DNA of 61,008 bases. Source: Paracoccaceae bacterium. Lineage in GTDB: Bacteria > Pseudomonadota > Alphaproteobacteria > Rhodobacterales > Rhodobacteraceae. Position 1 is the first letter of the stretch. Every line of letters begins with the position of its first letter. Location of the stretch: positions 42,900 to 103,907 of the forward strand of contig JABSSD010000006.1 in NCBI GenBank assembly GCA_013214575.1, in the 5' to 3' direction. This document shows positions 24,961 through 33,989 of this stretch, in pieces. The notes beneath the pieces were generated by a model. The model saw only the letters and a list, made by a program, of their open reading frames with translations. It ran no database searches and was not told the DNA's origin. The translations under genes and the position numbers were made by a program.

Positions 24961-25458
24961 ATGCCGATATCGGCGAACATTGTGGCGAACGGCGTGGTGC
25001 TGCTGGCGGTGGCACTACTGCTGTATATTGCCTGGTATGATTTCTGGCACCTGAAAATCCGCAATGGCGCGGTTCTGCTGCTGTTGGCACTCTATGCCAT
25101 TTGGCTGCTGCTGGGCGGTGTCCAGAGCTGGGCGGGGGATTTGGGCACCGGATTGATATTGTTCCTGATCGGCTTTGTGATGTGGCGCGCCAGGATGATG
25201 GGCGGCGGCGATGTGAAGCTGTATTTCGCCCTTGGGTTGTTTATGGGCTTTGCCAACCTCGGCCTATTTGCCATTGGGCTACTGCTGACCAGCCTGCTGT
25301 TTCTGCTGGCCCTGCGCTTGGCCGCCGGGGGGAAAGGTAATGGATATATCCTGTGCCGCTTGCGGGTGATTGGGGACAGTGGCAGGGCGCCTTATGCGGT
25401 TCCCCTCTGCTTGGCGGCGATCCCGGTTATCCTGTTGCGGGTCAATTCATTGGGCTGA
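24961..25458 (+). CDS. cpaA: Flp prepilin peptidase (TadV/CpaA, A24 family)
   Basis: 165 residues with about five membrane helices. The two catalytic aspartates of A24 peptidases are visible: the first in IAWYDFWHLKIRNG (residue ~23) and the second in the GGGDVK motif (residue ~83). It cleaves the leader of the Flp pilin and TadE/TadG-type pseudopilins at the inner membrane. The length fits the short TadV/CpaA class lacking a methylase domain. RBS GGAGG precedes the ATG. Confidence 0.92.
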   Translation: MPISANIVANGVVLLAVALLLYIAWYDFWHLKIRNGAVLLLLALYAIWLLLGGVQSWAGDLGTGLILFLIGFVMWRARMMGGGDVKLYFALGLFMGFANLGLFAIGLLLTSLLFLLALRLAAGGKGNGYILCRLRVIGDSGRAPYAVPLCLAAIPVILLRVNSLG

Positions 25459-25548
25459 AATCAGCGACTGCTAAGACTATCCCCGATCTCATTTGAACTT
25501 GTTCAAAGCAGCCCGCACGCCATTTTGAACGGTAGTGGAGGGTGACTT

Positions 25549-26569
25549 ATGCGATTGTTTCGGAGGGACGAACAGGGATTTGTCCTGGTTCTGGCTTTGC
25601 TGGTGATGCCGATTTTCATTGGCTTTGCCTTTGTGATTATTGACATTGGCCGCGGCAATAATGCCCATGCGGACTTGGTGGCGGCGGCGGATGCAGTGGC
25701 AAAATCGGTGTCGGCGATTTGTGACATTCCGCCGCTGTATATTTGCAATCCTTTTGAGTTTGACGACAGCGGCTCTTATGTTGACGATGAGTTGCAGACC
25801 CGGTTTGCCCAGGGTGATCTGCATGGTCGGATGATCCGGTTACATCCCAAGGGTAACCAAACCCATGCGCCTGGCAATTTTGGCTTTCTGTCGGTCAACG
25901 GCAATTCCAGTGCCGATGCCATTCGCGATTTCTTTGCCGGCAATCGGAACCCAACCTGCGTCGCCACCGATACGGTGACAACCAAACCCGGAGCCGCGAC
26001 AGCGATTTCACAGGGCATCAATACCAGGTTTGATATCTATCAAGGGCCGTTCAGCAACTGGAGGAATGCCAGCAGGCCCTTTGTCATTGGACCTGCGCTC
26101 AATGTGCGCAAGGGGATCCGGCCGGATTTTGCCGTTCATGGCCCCAATGTGAGGATTGATGACTGCGTCGGCCAGGGCAGCAGCGGCACCCCCGGCGATG
26201 GCCATTTGAACGATGTGGCGGCCGGCTGGGATGCCAATGCCACCAATGTTTACGTCTATGGTCTGGCAGACAATGGCGCTATGGCCGCGCCCAATATGGG
26301 CATCCCGGGGCGTCGATTGGCACCGGTAACTGGCCGATCGACGGCTGACGGTGGCGGCGATTATTGACTGTGGCACCGTCGGGGACGGCGGCGGGGTGAA
26401 TGAATATCCGGTCAATGCCTTTGCCAGTATCTTTTTGACCCGGCCCATGGAGAGCCCGGCCCCAGGTGTCGATTCCACCATTGATGTGGAGATCATCGAC
26501 ATCACAGGATTTGGCGGCAATGGCACGCTGGAGACCTTTATTCGGGCCGAGGCAATTTTGGTTCGCTGA
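25549..26569 (+). pseudogene. tadG: TadG-like pilus assembly protein, frameshifted
   Basis: Starts like TadG/TadE pseudopilins, with RRDEQGFVLVLALLVMPIFI as a membrane/leader segment. The first frame stops at 26365-26367 (GGGDY end). The expected C-terminal part, LTVAAIIDCGTV then NAFASIFLTRPM and the end at 26569, continues in another frame. A stop at 26327-26329 in that second frame limits the break to about 26330-26364, so one indel explains it. Either the gene is inactivated or the read has an error. The family acts as a minor pseudopilin or surface component of the Tad machine. Confidence 0.75.
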
Positions 26570-26978
26570 AACTAGCGGGCTGACAGGCAAAGTTTTACGA
26601 TGGCTGCCGAAAGGCCGGTGAGCCCGCTGATGAACAGTGACTGAGGCCGGTGACAGAGGGTGCATGGCTGTATTGTCAAATGCAACCATGTCGCGAACAA
26701 TCTAAATTAACCATTATTTATAAGTGTGCAATGACACTTAGCTGTCAACAGTTTTAGGTCTGCTAAACTATTGTTCACCACAAAATCTAAGTATTTCAAA
26801 TCACACCATGATTAATTTTGTGTGAAATATGTGTGGCGAAGGGTGGAAACACACCTAGATGAATACCCAGACGAATTTAGTAAATCAAATTATGTAAGAG
26901 GCAGCCTCCTATTGCGAGGCATTCAAGTGGAATACCAAAAATGCCATTCTGGCGTCTGTTAAAAATTGGGAGTTTCAA
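26570..26978. other. AT-rich intergenic region upstream of flp
   Basis: About 410 bp with no gene seen. It is much richer in A+T than its surroundings and must contain the promoter for the pilin gene. GGGAG 6 nt before the flp ATG is a good ribosome binding site. Confidence 0.6.
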
Positions 26979-27197
26979 ATGTTACTAAAGTTCAACGCAT
27001 ATATTCAGGACCTGATTGCTCGGTTTCACAGTGATGAAGAGGGTCTTGCACTGACAGAATACCTGTTGTTGCTTGGGCTGCTGACCGCTGCCGTTATTAC
27101 TGCTGTCCTCGCTTTTGGCACCCAACTGGGGGCGCTGTGGGAAGGCTGGCGGCTCTTCATTATGAGCATGACACCAGCGCCTCCTCCAATCGTGTAA
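26979..27197 (+). CDS. flp: Flp/Fap type IVb major pilin
   Basis: 72 residues. The prepilin motif is EEG/LALTEYLLLLGLLTAA: cleavage after Gly leaves Glu at +5 and Tyr at +6, the hallmark of Flp pilins processed by TadV. A single hydrophobic helix follows and the C-terminus is short and Pro-rich. The pre-cleavage part (~22 residues) is of normal length. It is the structural subunit of the Tad adhesive pilus. Confidence 0.93.
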   Translation: MLLKFNAYIQDLIARFHSDEEGLALTEYLLLLGLLTAAVITAVLAFGTQLGALWEGWRLFIMSMTPAPPPIV

Positions 27198-27246
27198 TAG
27201 GATCTTCACCTGCCTTTTCTAAAGCGGGGTAGAAAACAACAACGTC

Positions 27247-27264
27247 GCCCGGTGCAGACCGGGC
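27247..27264 (+). terminator. Hairpin between flp and cpaB (attenuator-like)
   Basis: GCCCGGT-GCAG-ACCGGGC is a perfect 7-bp stem with a 4-nt loop, about 50 bp after the flp stop, without a long U run. It is better read as a partial terminator or mRNA-stabilising structure that lets the abundant pilin be expressed above the downstream assembly genes. Confidence 0.5.
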
Positions 27265-27408
27265 CACGTCGACCACCTAAAAGTTATCGGTTTTTCGGGG
27301 CGATGCGTTTGCCAGAAGCAGATGCGCTAGCCCGCAATAGGTCACCTGGCAAAAAATTCCTCTTGATCAGCAATAACGCAGGGGAAAGAGCCACAGAGGA
27401 GCTTCACA

Positions 27409-28494
27409 ATGCGCTTTTCGACAGTAGCAAGTTTTATGATTGCGGTGATTCTGGCCGGGCTTGCAGCCTTTGGGGCTCGCAACTGGCTGGCGTCAGAACG
27501 GCAAAGCTTTGCCAACTTGATGCAGGAACAGGTGCAGCAAGTAAGCGAAGCGCCAGAGCGCACAATCGTGGTTGCTATGGAATCAATTAGTTTTGGCGAA
27601 CGGCTGGATAAAACGAAGGTGCGTGAAATTGAATGGGTCAGCAGCATTGTGCCCGATGGATCTTATGAAAAAATTGCAGATTTGATTATCGGAGATACCG
27701 AAGACTCGGCGCGGTTTGCCCTGACAAACATAGCCGCCGGTGAGCCGATTTTGGCCACCAAAGTGACCATTCCGGGGCAGCGGGCCAAGCTGTCCACCGC
27801 CCTGACGCCGGGCATGAAGGCGATATCCATTCGGGTGAATGACGTTCTGGGGGTGGCCGGGTTTGTGCTGCCGGGGGACCGTGTTGATGTCTTGCTGACC
27901 CGCGGCGGGCGTGGCGTTGACAACTATGTCGACGTGCTTTTGCAAGGGGTCAAGGTCTTGGCCATCGACCAAACTGCCGATGACAGCAAAGACCAGCCCA
28001 GCGTGGTGCGCACGGTGACCTTTGAGGTGAACACCATCGAAGCGCAAAAGCTGGTGCTGGGGGCCAATGTCGGCACCCTGTCGCTGGCGCTGCGCAACCT
28101 GGCCTCAAATGACATCGAACAGAATGAACGGGTGACGCTGGATGACCTGAGCGATTTTGATGTGGCCGAAGACCTGATTCCGGTGGTGGTGGAGCCTGAA
28201 ATAGCGCTCCCGGACCCCTCCATTGCCCGGTTTGCCGCCCTGGCACAGTTGCTCAAAAACCTCAATGCAAACACTGCTGAACAGATGCAGTCACTAGAGG
28301 ACAAGTTAAATGAACAAGAACCTGTTACCGTGGAACGCGAAGTTATCGTCGAAAGGTTTGTTGAGCGCGAACCGGTAATCCCTCTGAGGCGGACTGTTGC
28401 GGTAATTCGCAACGGTAAGCGTGACGAATATAAGGTAGAAGAGGGCAACACCAGTATCCTCCAGGCAGAGGTTCAGGTGATACCGGAAAGCTAG
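27409..28494 (+). CDS. cpaB: Flp pilus assembly protein CpaB/RcpC
   Basis: 361 residues. An N-terminal membrane helix (residues ~5-25) is followed by a SAF-type domain (ALTPGMKAISIRVNDVLGVA and GFVLPGDRVDVLLTRGG), the core of CpaB/RcpC. The C-terminal third is Glu-rich (VEREVIVERFVEREPVIPLR) and extends beyond the typical short CpaB. It is periplasmic and works with the CpaC secretin. GAGGAG upstream supports the ATG. Confidence 0.93.
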   Translation: MRFSTVASFMIAVILAGLAAFGARNWLASERQSFANLMQEQVQQVSEAPERTIVVAMESISFGERLDKTKVREIEWVSSIVPDGSYEKIADLIIGDTEDSARFALTNIAAGEPILATKVTIPGQRAKLSTALTPGMKAISIRVNDVLGVAGFVLPGDRVDVLLTRGGRGVDNYVDVLLQGVKVLAIDQTADDSKDQPSVVRTVTFEVNTIEAQKLVLGANVGTLSLALRNLASNDIEQNERVTLDDLSDFDVAEDLIPVVVEPEIALPDPSIARFAALAQLLKNLNANTAEQMQSLEDKLNEQEPVTVEREVIVERFVEREPVIPLRRTVAVIRNGKRDEYKVEEGNTSILQAEVQVIPES

Positions 28495-28539
28495 CAACTC
28501 CGATACGATCGGCGATCAAGCGGGTATGAGGGCAGTAAG

Positions 28540-29946
28540 TTGAACGTAGCGAAAAAATCAAACCGACACATTCCAGTTTTGGCGGCAATTTTCCTGCTGC
28601 TCAACATGGCAGTGTCTGCACAGGCGCAAACGCACCGGATCAGTATTGACGACGGGACCATCAGCCGAATTGCAATGGCAGCCGGTTTCACCCAGACCAT
28701 CGAAACCGACCGGCCCTTTGCCGATATTGTGATTGGCGATATTAACGTAGTGGACGTGTTCCCGCTGACCGACTCGTCTCTCTATATCCAGGCCAAAGGG
28801 CTCGGGACCACCAGCGTCGCGTTGTATGCCGCCGACAAACGGCTGCTTGAAGTGCTGGAGATCAAGGTCAAGCTGGACTTTTCGGATCTGAGCGAGGCGC
28901 TGCAGGGGGCGGTGCCAAGCGCCCGGCTCAGTGTTACCAATGTGAACAACCGGATCCGGTTGTCCGGCAAGGTCAAGAACAATACGGATCTAAAGCGGGT
29001 GTTGCAAATTGCAGCGCAGTATTCATCGGATCCGGTGATCAATGCGATCCGGGTGGAGGGCGCCCAGCAGGTTGAACTGGATGTGCGCATCATCGAGGTG
29101 GAGCGCAATTCGGGCCGCGAATTGGGGGTCAATCTGACCGGGTCAAATGCCAGCGGATCAAGCGGCTTTGTCACTGGACAAGCGCCGCGGGCGGCGCCCT
29201 TTGGGGTGGCGGTTGGCGAGTTGCTGGAGATCTCTGGGTTTCAGATTGATTTTGTCATCAATGCGCTTGAGGCCAAAGGGCTGGCGCGGCGGCTGGCCAA
29301 TCCAAAACTGGTGGCCACCAGTGGTCGCGAAGCGAATTTTGTAGTGGGCGGCGAAGTGCCGATTTCGGTCTCAACCGAAAGTTCCAGCGGTTCGGTGACA
29401 ACCAGCACCGAATACCGCGAATTTGGGGTGCGGCTGAATTTCCTGCCCGAGGTTCTGGACCATGAGATGATCCGCCTGCGCATCAGCCCCGAGGTCAGCG
29501 ATATTGACCCCTCTATTGATGTGAACGGTCAGCCGGGCTTTATTTCGCGCAAGGCGGAAACAACAGTGACGCTGCGCAATGGACAAAGCTTTGCCATTGC
29601 CGGGCTGCTGCAGGCCAACAACGCCCGCAGCGTTGATCAGGTGCCCTGGCTGGGCCAGGTGCCGATCTTGGGCACTCTGTTCAGATCAACTGCGTTTCAG
29701 AAACGCGAGACGGATCTGGTGATCCTGGTGACCCCGCGTCTGATCCGCCCCGTTACGCCCGGCACGCCGCTGGTGACGCCGCTGGATCTCACCCGGTCGT
29801 CAAATGATCTGGAATTGTTCTTCCTTGGCATGCTGGAAGTGGACAAGAAATTGCTGCGTCAGTTCCGCGATGGGGACGGGGTGGTTGGGCCTTATGGCCA
29901 TATGATTGATTTGGAGTTCGAAGATGGCATTATCGAAAAGAACTAA
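28540..29946 (+). CDS. cpaC: Tad outer-membrane secretin CpaC/RcpA
   Basis: 468 residues from a TTG start with GAGGG 7 nt upstream; the following residues form a clear signal peptide ending in MAVSAQAQ. BON-like and N0 regions (~30-170) precede the secretin domain (~220-420: LANPKLVATSGREANFVVGG, FLPEVL, and VPWLGQVPILGTLF). It forms the outer-membrane pore of the Tad pilus. Its stop overlaps the start of the small lipoprotein gene by 23 bp. Confidence 0.95.
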   Translation: MNVAKKSNRHIPVLAAIFLLLNMAVSAQAQTHRISIDDGTISRIAMAAGFTQTIETDRPFADIVIGDINVVDVFPLTDSSLYIQAKGLGTTSVALYAADKRLLEVLEIKVKLDFSDLSEALQGAVPSARLSVTNVNNRIRLSGKVKNNTDLKRVLQIAAQYSSDPVINAIRVEGAQQVELDVRIIEVERNSGRELGVNLTGSNASGSSGFVTGQAPRAAPFGVAVGELLEISGFQIDFVINALEAKGLARRLANPKLVATSGREANFVVGGEVPISVSTESSSGSVTTSTEYREFGVRLNFLPEVLDHEMIRLRISPEVSDIDPSIDVNGQPGFISRKAETTVTLRNGQSFAIAGLLQANNARSVDQVPWLGQVPILGTLFRSTAFQKRETDLVILVTPRLIRPVTPGTPLVTPLDLTRSSNDLELFFLGMLEVDKKLLRQFRDGDGVVGPYGHMIDLEFEDGIIEKN

Positions 29947-30124
29947 GACCGCTGTTTCCGCCCTGGCTGCGACTCTGCTGTTAGGCGGATGCGCCGATTA
30001 CATGAACAACTGGGATCGTGTTTCGACCCGGAGCGGCAATGCCCATGAGGCCAATACAGCGATCCAGGAGGTCACTGCCTGGCCTGAATATGTCGAGGAT
30101 ACAGACATCGAGATGGGCGGCTGA
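29924..30124 (+). CDS. Small Tad-locus lipoprotein
   Basis: 66 residues with a lipobox (LLLGGC) after a 20-residue hydrophobic leader. The mature part contains GNAHEANTAIQEVTAWPEYV, a pattern (G.A...N.A......WP) I associate with small CpaD-region lipoproteins of alphaproteobacterial Tad loci. It is far shorter than full CpaD. It overlaps cpaC, indicating translational coupling, and may be a pilotin for the secretin (inference). Confidence 0.75.
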   Translation: MALSKRTKTAVSALAATLLLGGCADYMNNWDRVSTRSGNAHEANTAIQEVTAWPEYVEDTDIEMGG

Positions 30125-30242
30125 TATCTCGCTGAGCTCTGTGCGGCATAAATTGTGATCTGAGGTGTCCTGACGTTTCGCCAGGGGGCCAGTGTTTGAG
30201 GATGAAAACGGACAAGCGTAACGAGTAGGGGGCCATACCAAA

Positions 30243-30797
30243 ATGCTGTCCCAGACAGCCAGAAAACTGCGGCAGGACCAGGATGGGGTCGTTCTTCTCT
30301 TGCTGGCCGCGAAAATCGAATTTGGTGCTGCCATGTTCCCATGGAACCAAGTCACCAAGGCCACACAAATCGGAGCCCGGCTGGCAGCGGTGTCGTCGCC
30401 GATTACCGGTGACGCCGCCTATGCCGCGTTATCCGAGTATCCCGCGACCACGGTTGTGGGTGGCTCCCCAATCCCGGTTATTGATGGGGATACAACCCCA
30501 TCGCCATTCAACAACGTCACCTGTGGCGGCGGCACCGCCGCCTGCGACATTGCCCCCTTCATTGCCGCCTTCATTGCCGCCGAAAATGTTCGGGTGACTT
30601 ATTACGGGCCAGGGCTAGGTTATGTGGGGCGCCCATATGGGCTTGTAACGACCATTACGGTTGAACTGCGAGACCTGTCATTCGACTTTATATTTATTGA
30701 TGATCTAATCCCCGGACTGTCGTCGCTGACGATCCCGGCCCAGCCCGCCAGCATCACCAGTGAAGACGTAAACAACTGCCGAGATATTTGCCTTTAA
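30243..30797 (+). CDS. tadE: TadE-like pseudopilin with shortened membrane segment
   Basis: 184 residues. The N-terminal region LRQDQDGVVLLLLAAKIEFG followed by AAMFPWNQVTKATQIGARLA resembles TadE/TadF pseudopilins, but the hydrophobic stretch is unusually short, contains a Lys, and lacks the usual Gly-x4-Glu cleavage context, as if 10-15 residues had been lost. The remainder (NVRVTYYGPGLGYVGRPYGL, VTTITVELRDLSFDFI) is typical of TadE periplasmic parts. It may be impaired. Confidence 0.7.
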   Translation: MLSQTARKLRQDQDGVVLLLLAAKIEFGAAMFPWNQVTKATQIGARLAAVSSPITGDAAYAALSEYPATTVVGGSPIPVIDGDTTPSPFNNVTCGGGTAACDIAPFIAAFIAAENVRVTYYGPGLGYVGRPYGLVTTITVELRDLSFDFIFIDDLIPGLSSLTIPAQPASITSEDVNNCRDICL

Positions 30798-30818
30798 ACA
30801 ACCAAAGAGCTTATTCGC

Positions 30819-31964
30819 ATGCCAGACAGACCAAGGACACGAATTCTGATGATCACTGCGGATGGCGCAGATCAGGATGAGGTGACAGCGGCAGTGCGGG
30901 GGGCCTCCCAGTTTTCAGTCAAGACTGTCAAACCCCACCATATCCCCAAACATCTGACCGCAGATCATGCGGATCTGGTGATTGTCGATTTGCAAAAGCT
31001 TGAGGCTGAAGAGGTGCAGATCCTGACCACGATCCGGGCGCAGGCCGCAAACGTGCCGCTGATTGTCATGTCCTCGGAGCTGCCGCCGGAGGCGATGCGT
31101 CAGTTGTTCAAATTCAACGTCCAGGACTGGCTGAACCAGCCGGTCACCGCAGATCAGCTGCTGGCCTCGGTGCTGGCCTCGGTGCGCAAAAGCCGGGTCC
31201 GTAAAAACCGGGTCCATGCGGTTGTGTCCTCGGTTGGCGGGGCAGGGGCGACCACCACGGCGATCAATATGGCGGATCTTGTGGCTACAAAGCTGTTCCG
31301 CAAAAAGCCCGATGTGGCGCTGTTTGATCTGGATTTCTCAACCGGCAACTGTGGCTATGTGCTGAATATGGTCAACCGGTTCAACCTGAGCTCGGTGATT
31401 GATACGCCGCAGCGCATTGATTCAGAGTTTATTCGCACCATTCAGCAACAGCACAAACGTGGCTTTTACCTGTATTCCTTCAAACACCCTGAGATGAGCA
31501 CCGATCTGAATGGCTATGAGCTGGTGTTGCGGCTGCTGGATGCGGTGAGCCTGGAACATGGTCAGACCTTTCTGGACCTGCCCTATTACGAGACCGAATG
31601 GAAAGAGGATGTGCTGGCGGCGGTCAATACCTGCACCTTGATCACCGAGCTGAACCTGCCGGCGCTTAAGCATACCATTGACATGATTGATCGCATCCGG
31701 GGGCTGCGCGGCGAGGCCTTTCCAATGCGGATTATTGTCAACAAGCGGGTCTCTAGCCTGTTTGGTCAGCGCATCAGCAAGCGGAAACTGCGGGAGTTGT
31801 TCAAGGGGGTGCCGTTTTCCTTTCTGCCGCTGGAGTCCAATCTGATTGGCGAGGCGGTGGATCGCGGCATGTTGCCAAGCGAAATTTCAGGCCGCAACCC
31901 CTTTATCAAATCGCTGGTCAAGTATTTGAAAACCATCGAGCTGACGGCGGAGACCCCGGTATGA
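30819..31964 (+). CDS. cpaE: TadZ/CpaE pilus-localisation ATPase
   Basis: 381 residues. An N-terminal receiver-like domain (~5-125, Asp57 in LVIVDL) precedes a ParA/MinD-type domain from ~133. The Walker A segment reads SSVGGAGATTTAINMA (~137-152), so the signature and P-loop lysines of KGGxGKT are missing, as in many TadZ proteins that dimerise but hydrolyse ATP poorly. TadZ marks the cell pole where the pilus assembles. Its stop overlaps the start of the next gene by 4 bp. Confidence 0.92.
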   Translation: MPDRPRTRILMITADGADQDEVTAAVRGASQFSVKTVKPHHIPKHLTADHADLVIVDLQKLEAEEVQILTTIRAQAANVPLIVMSSELPPEAMRQLFKFNVQDWLNQPVTADQLLASVLASVRKSRVRKNRVHAVVSSVGGAGATTTAINMADLVATKLFRKKPDVALFDLDFSTGNCGYVLNMVNRFNLSSVIDTPQRIDSEFIRTIQQQHKRGFYLYSFKHPEMSTDLNGYELVLRLLDAVSLEHGQTFLDLPYYETEWKEDVLAAVNTCTLITELNLPALKHTIDMIDRIRGLRGEAFPMRIIVNKRVSSLFGQRISKRKLRELFKGVPFSFLPLESNLIGEAVDRGMLPSEISGRNPFIKSLVKYLKTIELTAETPV

Positions 31965-32536
31965 CAAAGTGCATTCCGCAGCCGGGATATCTGCAGCGCC
32001 GGGTCTTTCTGGCTGGCTTAGCCTGCACCGTTATAGCACCGGCTGCCGGTTTGGCGGGGGTCAAGAAAATACCCCGCAGCCATGGCCCGCGCAGCATGAA
32101 AATCGTGGCCTATTCCGGATCTGAACGCCCCGGAACGCTGATCATTTCCAACCAAGAGCGAACCCTGCACCGGGTGCTGGCGGGAGGGCAGGCTGAGCTG
32201 TATCAGATCTCGGTGGGGCGCGACGGGTTTACCTGGACCGGCACCACCTATGTGGGACGCAAGACGGAATGGCCCGGCTGGCGCCCACCTGGGGCGATGC
32301 GGGGCAGGGATCCTTCGCTGCCGGACTATGTGCCGCCCGGGCCCTACAACCCGCTGGGGGCGCGGGCGCTGTATCTATACGCCGGCAATCGCGACACATT
32401 GTACCGGATCCATGGCACCAACAGTGCCGGGACAATTGGCGGGTTTGAAACATCCGGCTGCTTTCGGATGACCAATGCGGATGTGATGGATCTGTTCAAA
32501 AGAGTGAAAAATGGAACCAAGGTAATTGTACATTAA
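31961..32536 (+). CDS. L,D-transpeptidase (YkuD family)
   Basis: 191 residues with an N-terminal signal segment (RRVFLAGLACTVIAPAAGLA). The catalytic motif appears as RIHGTNSAGTIG followed by ETSGCFRMTNADVMDLF, i.e. HGT...SxGC.R(M) with the nucleophilic Cys and the upstream His. Such enzymes make 3-3 peptidoglycan cross-links or attach proteins to the wall. Its position between cpaE and cpaF with 4-bp overlap to cpaE points to a role in letting the Tad machine cross or anchor in peptidoglycan (inference). Confidence 0.85.
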   Translation: MTKCIPQPGYLQRRVFLAGLACTVIAPAAGLAGVKKIPRSHGPRSMKIVAYSGSERPGTLIISNQERTLHRVLAGGQAELYQISVGRDGFTWTGTTYVGRKTEWPGWRPPGAMRGRDPSLPDYVPPGPYNPLGARALYLYAGNRDTLYRIHGTNSAGTIGGFETSGCFRMTNADVMDLFKRVKNGTKVIVH

Positions 32537-32558
32537 ACGATAAAGGAGGAACTGCTGC

Positions 32559-33986
32559 ATGGCCGGTCGATTTTTCAGAAGGGCCGAAACCAAAAAAGCC
32601 GGGCTGGAGAAGGCTGATGTGCTGGTTTTGAATCCCGGGGGCCAGCAGGCTGAGGCGGCGCCACCGCAGGCGGCTGGCGGCGGCAAGATCCCGGCATCAG
32701 CCAAGCCTGCCGAGCTGCCGGATTTTGTCAACGAGCGGGTTCTGCTGCACCGGTTTCTGCTGGATAAGATAAACCTGTCGATCCTGGACACCATGGACGA
32801 GGCGGAAATCCACGACGAGCTGCGGCCCTTGGTGCGTGACTATGCCAAATCCAACAATTTCCCGCTGAACTCCTCGGAACTGGAAACCCTGATCAAGGAT
32901 ATTGGCGACGAGATGCTGGGCCTTGGCCCGATTGAACCGTTGCTGGCGGATGATACTATTTCGGACATCCTGATTGTCGGATCGGGCACCGTGTTTATCG
33001 AACGGTTTGGCATTATCGAACCCACCAAGGTGCGCTTTAAGGACGAAGAGCATCTGATGCGGATCATCAATAAAATCGTCGCCTCGGTGGGGCGCCGGGT
33101 GGATGAAAGCTCGCCGCTGGTGGATGCGCGCCTGGCCGATGGCAGCCGGGTCAACGTGGCGGTGCGGCCGGTGGCGGTGGATGGGCCCCAGGTGTCGATC
33201 CGGAAATTCTCAAAAAAGCCCTATTCGCTGGATCGTCTGGTGGAGAATGGCGCCCTTGCGCGTGGCATGGCGGATCTGCTGGCGGCGGCGGTTGAAGGCA
33301 AGGTGTCGATGGTGATTTCCGGCGGCACCGGCTCGGGCAAGACAACCATGCTGAATGCGCTATCCGCCTATATTCCCGATCGCGAACGGCTGGTGACCAT
33401 TGAAGACGCCGCCGAATTGCAGCTGCAGCAGGCCCATGTGGTGCGTCTGGAAACCCGCCCACCAACCATCGATGGCCGCAACGAGATCCTGCAACGGGAC
33501 CTGGTGAAAAATGCGCTGCGGATGCGCCCCGACCGGATGATCATCGGCGAGGTGCGCGGCGCCGAGGCCTTTGACATGTTGCAGGCGATGAACACCGGTC
33601 ACGAGGGCTCGATGTCGACGGTGCACGCCAATACCCCGCGCGATGCTATTGGGCGGATTGAGCAAATGGTGGGCATGGCTGAAATGCCGATGAGCCAGGG
33701 CGCCATCCGGGCGCAGATCAGCTCGGCGGTGAATGTGTTTCTGCAACTGTCGCGGCTGCGCGACGGCACCCGCCGTATGACCTCAATCACTGAGGTGACC
33801 GGCATGGAGGGGGACACCATCCAATTGCAGGAAATCATGCGTTTCAAGCGCCTCGGCGTGGATGACGACGGCAATATAGTGGGAGAGTTTCGCGCCACCG
33901 GCATCCGACCGCGATTCATGGAAGAACTGGAAGCCATGGGGAAGCATATTAACCCCGATTATTTTGACCCTTCCAAGGTGTTATAG
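32559..33986 (+). CDS. cpaF: Tad pilus assembly ATPase TadA/CpaF
   Basis: 475 residues. A disordered N-terminus (1-50), an N-terminal domain, then the secretion-ATPase core: Walker A GGTGSGKT at 255-262, Asp box region [10 protein letters not shown], Walker [13 protein letters not shown], and the His box [17 protein letters not shown]. It powers extension and retraction of the Flp pilus from the cytoplasm. GGAGG 9 nt upstream supports the ATG. Confidence 0.96.
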   Translation: MAGRFFRRAETKKAGLEKADVLVLNPGGQQAEAAPPQAAGGGKIPASAKPAELPDFVNERVLLHRFLLDKINLSILDTMDEAEIHDELRPLVRDYAKSNNFPLNSSELETLIKDIGDEMLGLGPIEPLLADDTISDILIVGSGTVFIERFGIIEPTKVRFKDEEHLMRIINKIVASVGRRVDESSPLVDARLADGSRVNVAVRPVAVDGPQVSIRKFSKKPYSLDRLVENGALARGMADLLAAAVEGKVSMVISGGTGSGKTTMLNALSAYIPDRERLVTIEDAAELQLQQAHVVRLETRPPTIDGRNEILQRDLVKNALRMRPDRMIIGEVRGAEAFDMLQAMNTGHEGSMSTVHANTPRDAIGRIEQMVGMAEMPMSQGAIRAQISSAVNVFLQLSRLRDGTRRMTSITEVTGMEGDTIQLQEIMRFKRLGVDDDGNIVGEFRATGIRPRFMEELEAMGKHINPDYFDPSKVL

Positions 33987-33989
33987 GCG

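Noticed and set aside
28540-28610. cpaC starting at a downstream ATG instead of TTG
   Set aside because: The first in-frame ATG falls inside the signal peptide and would remove its basic N-terminus; the TTG has a well-spaced GAGGG.
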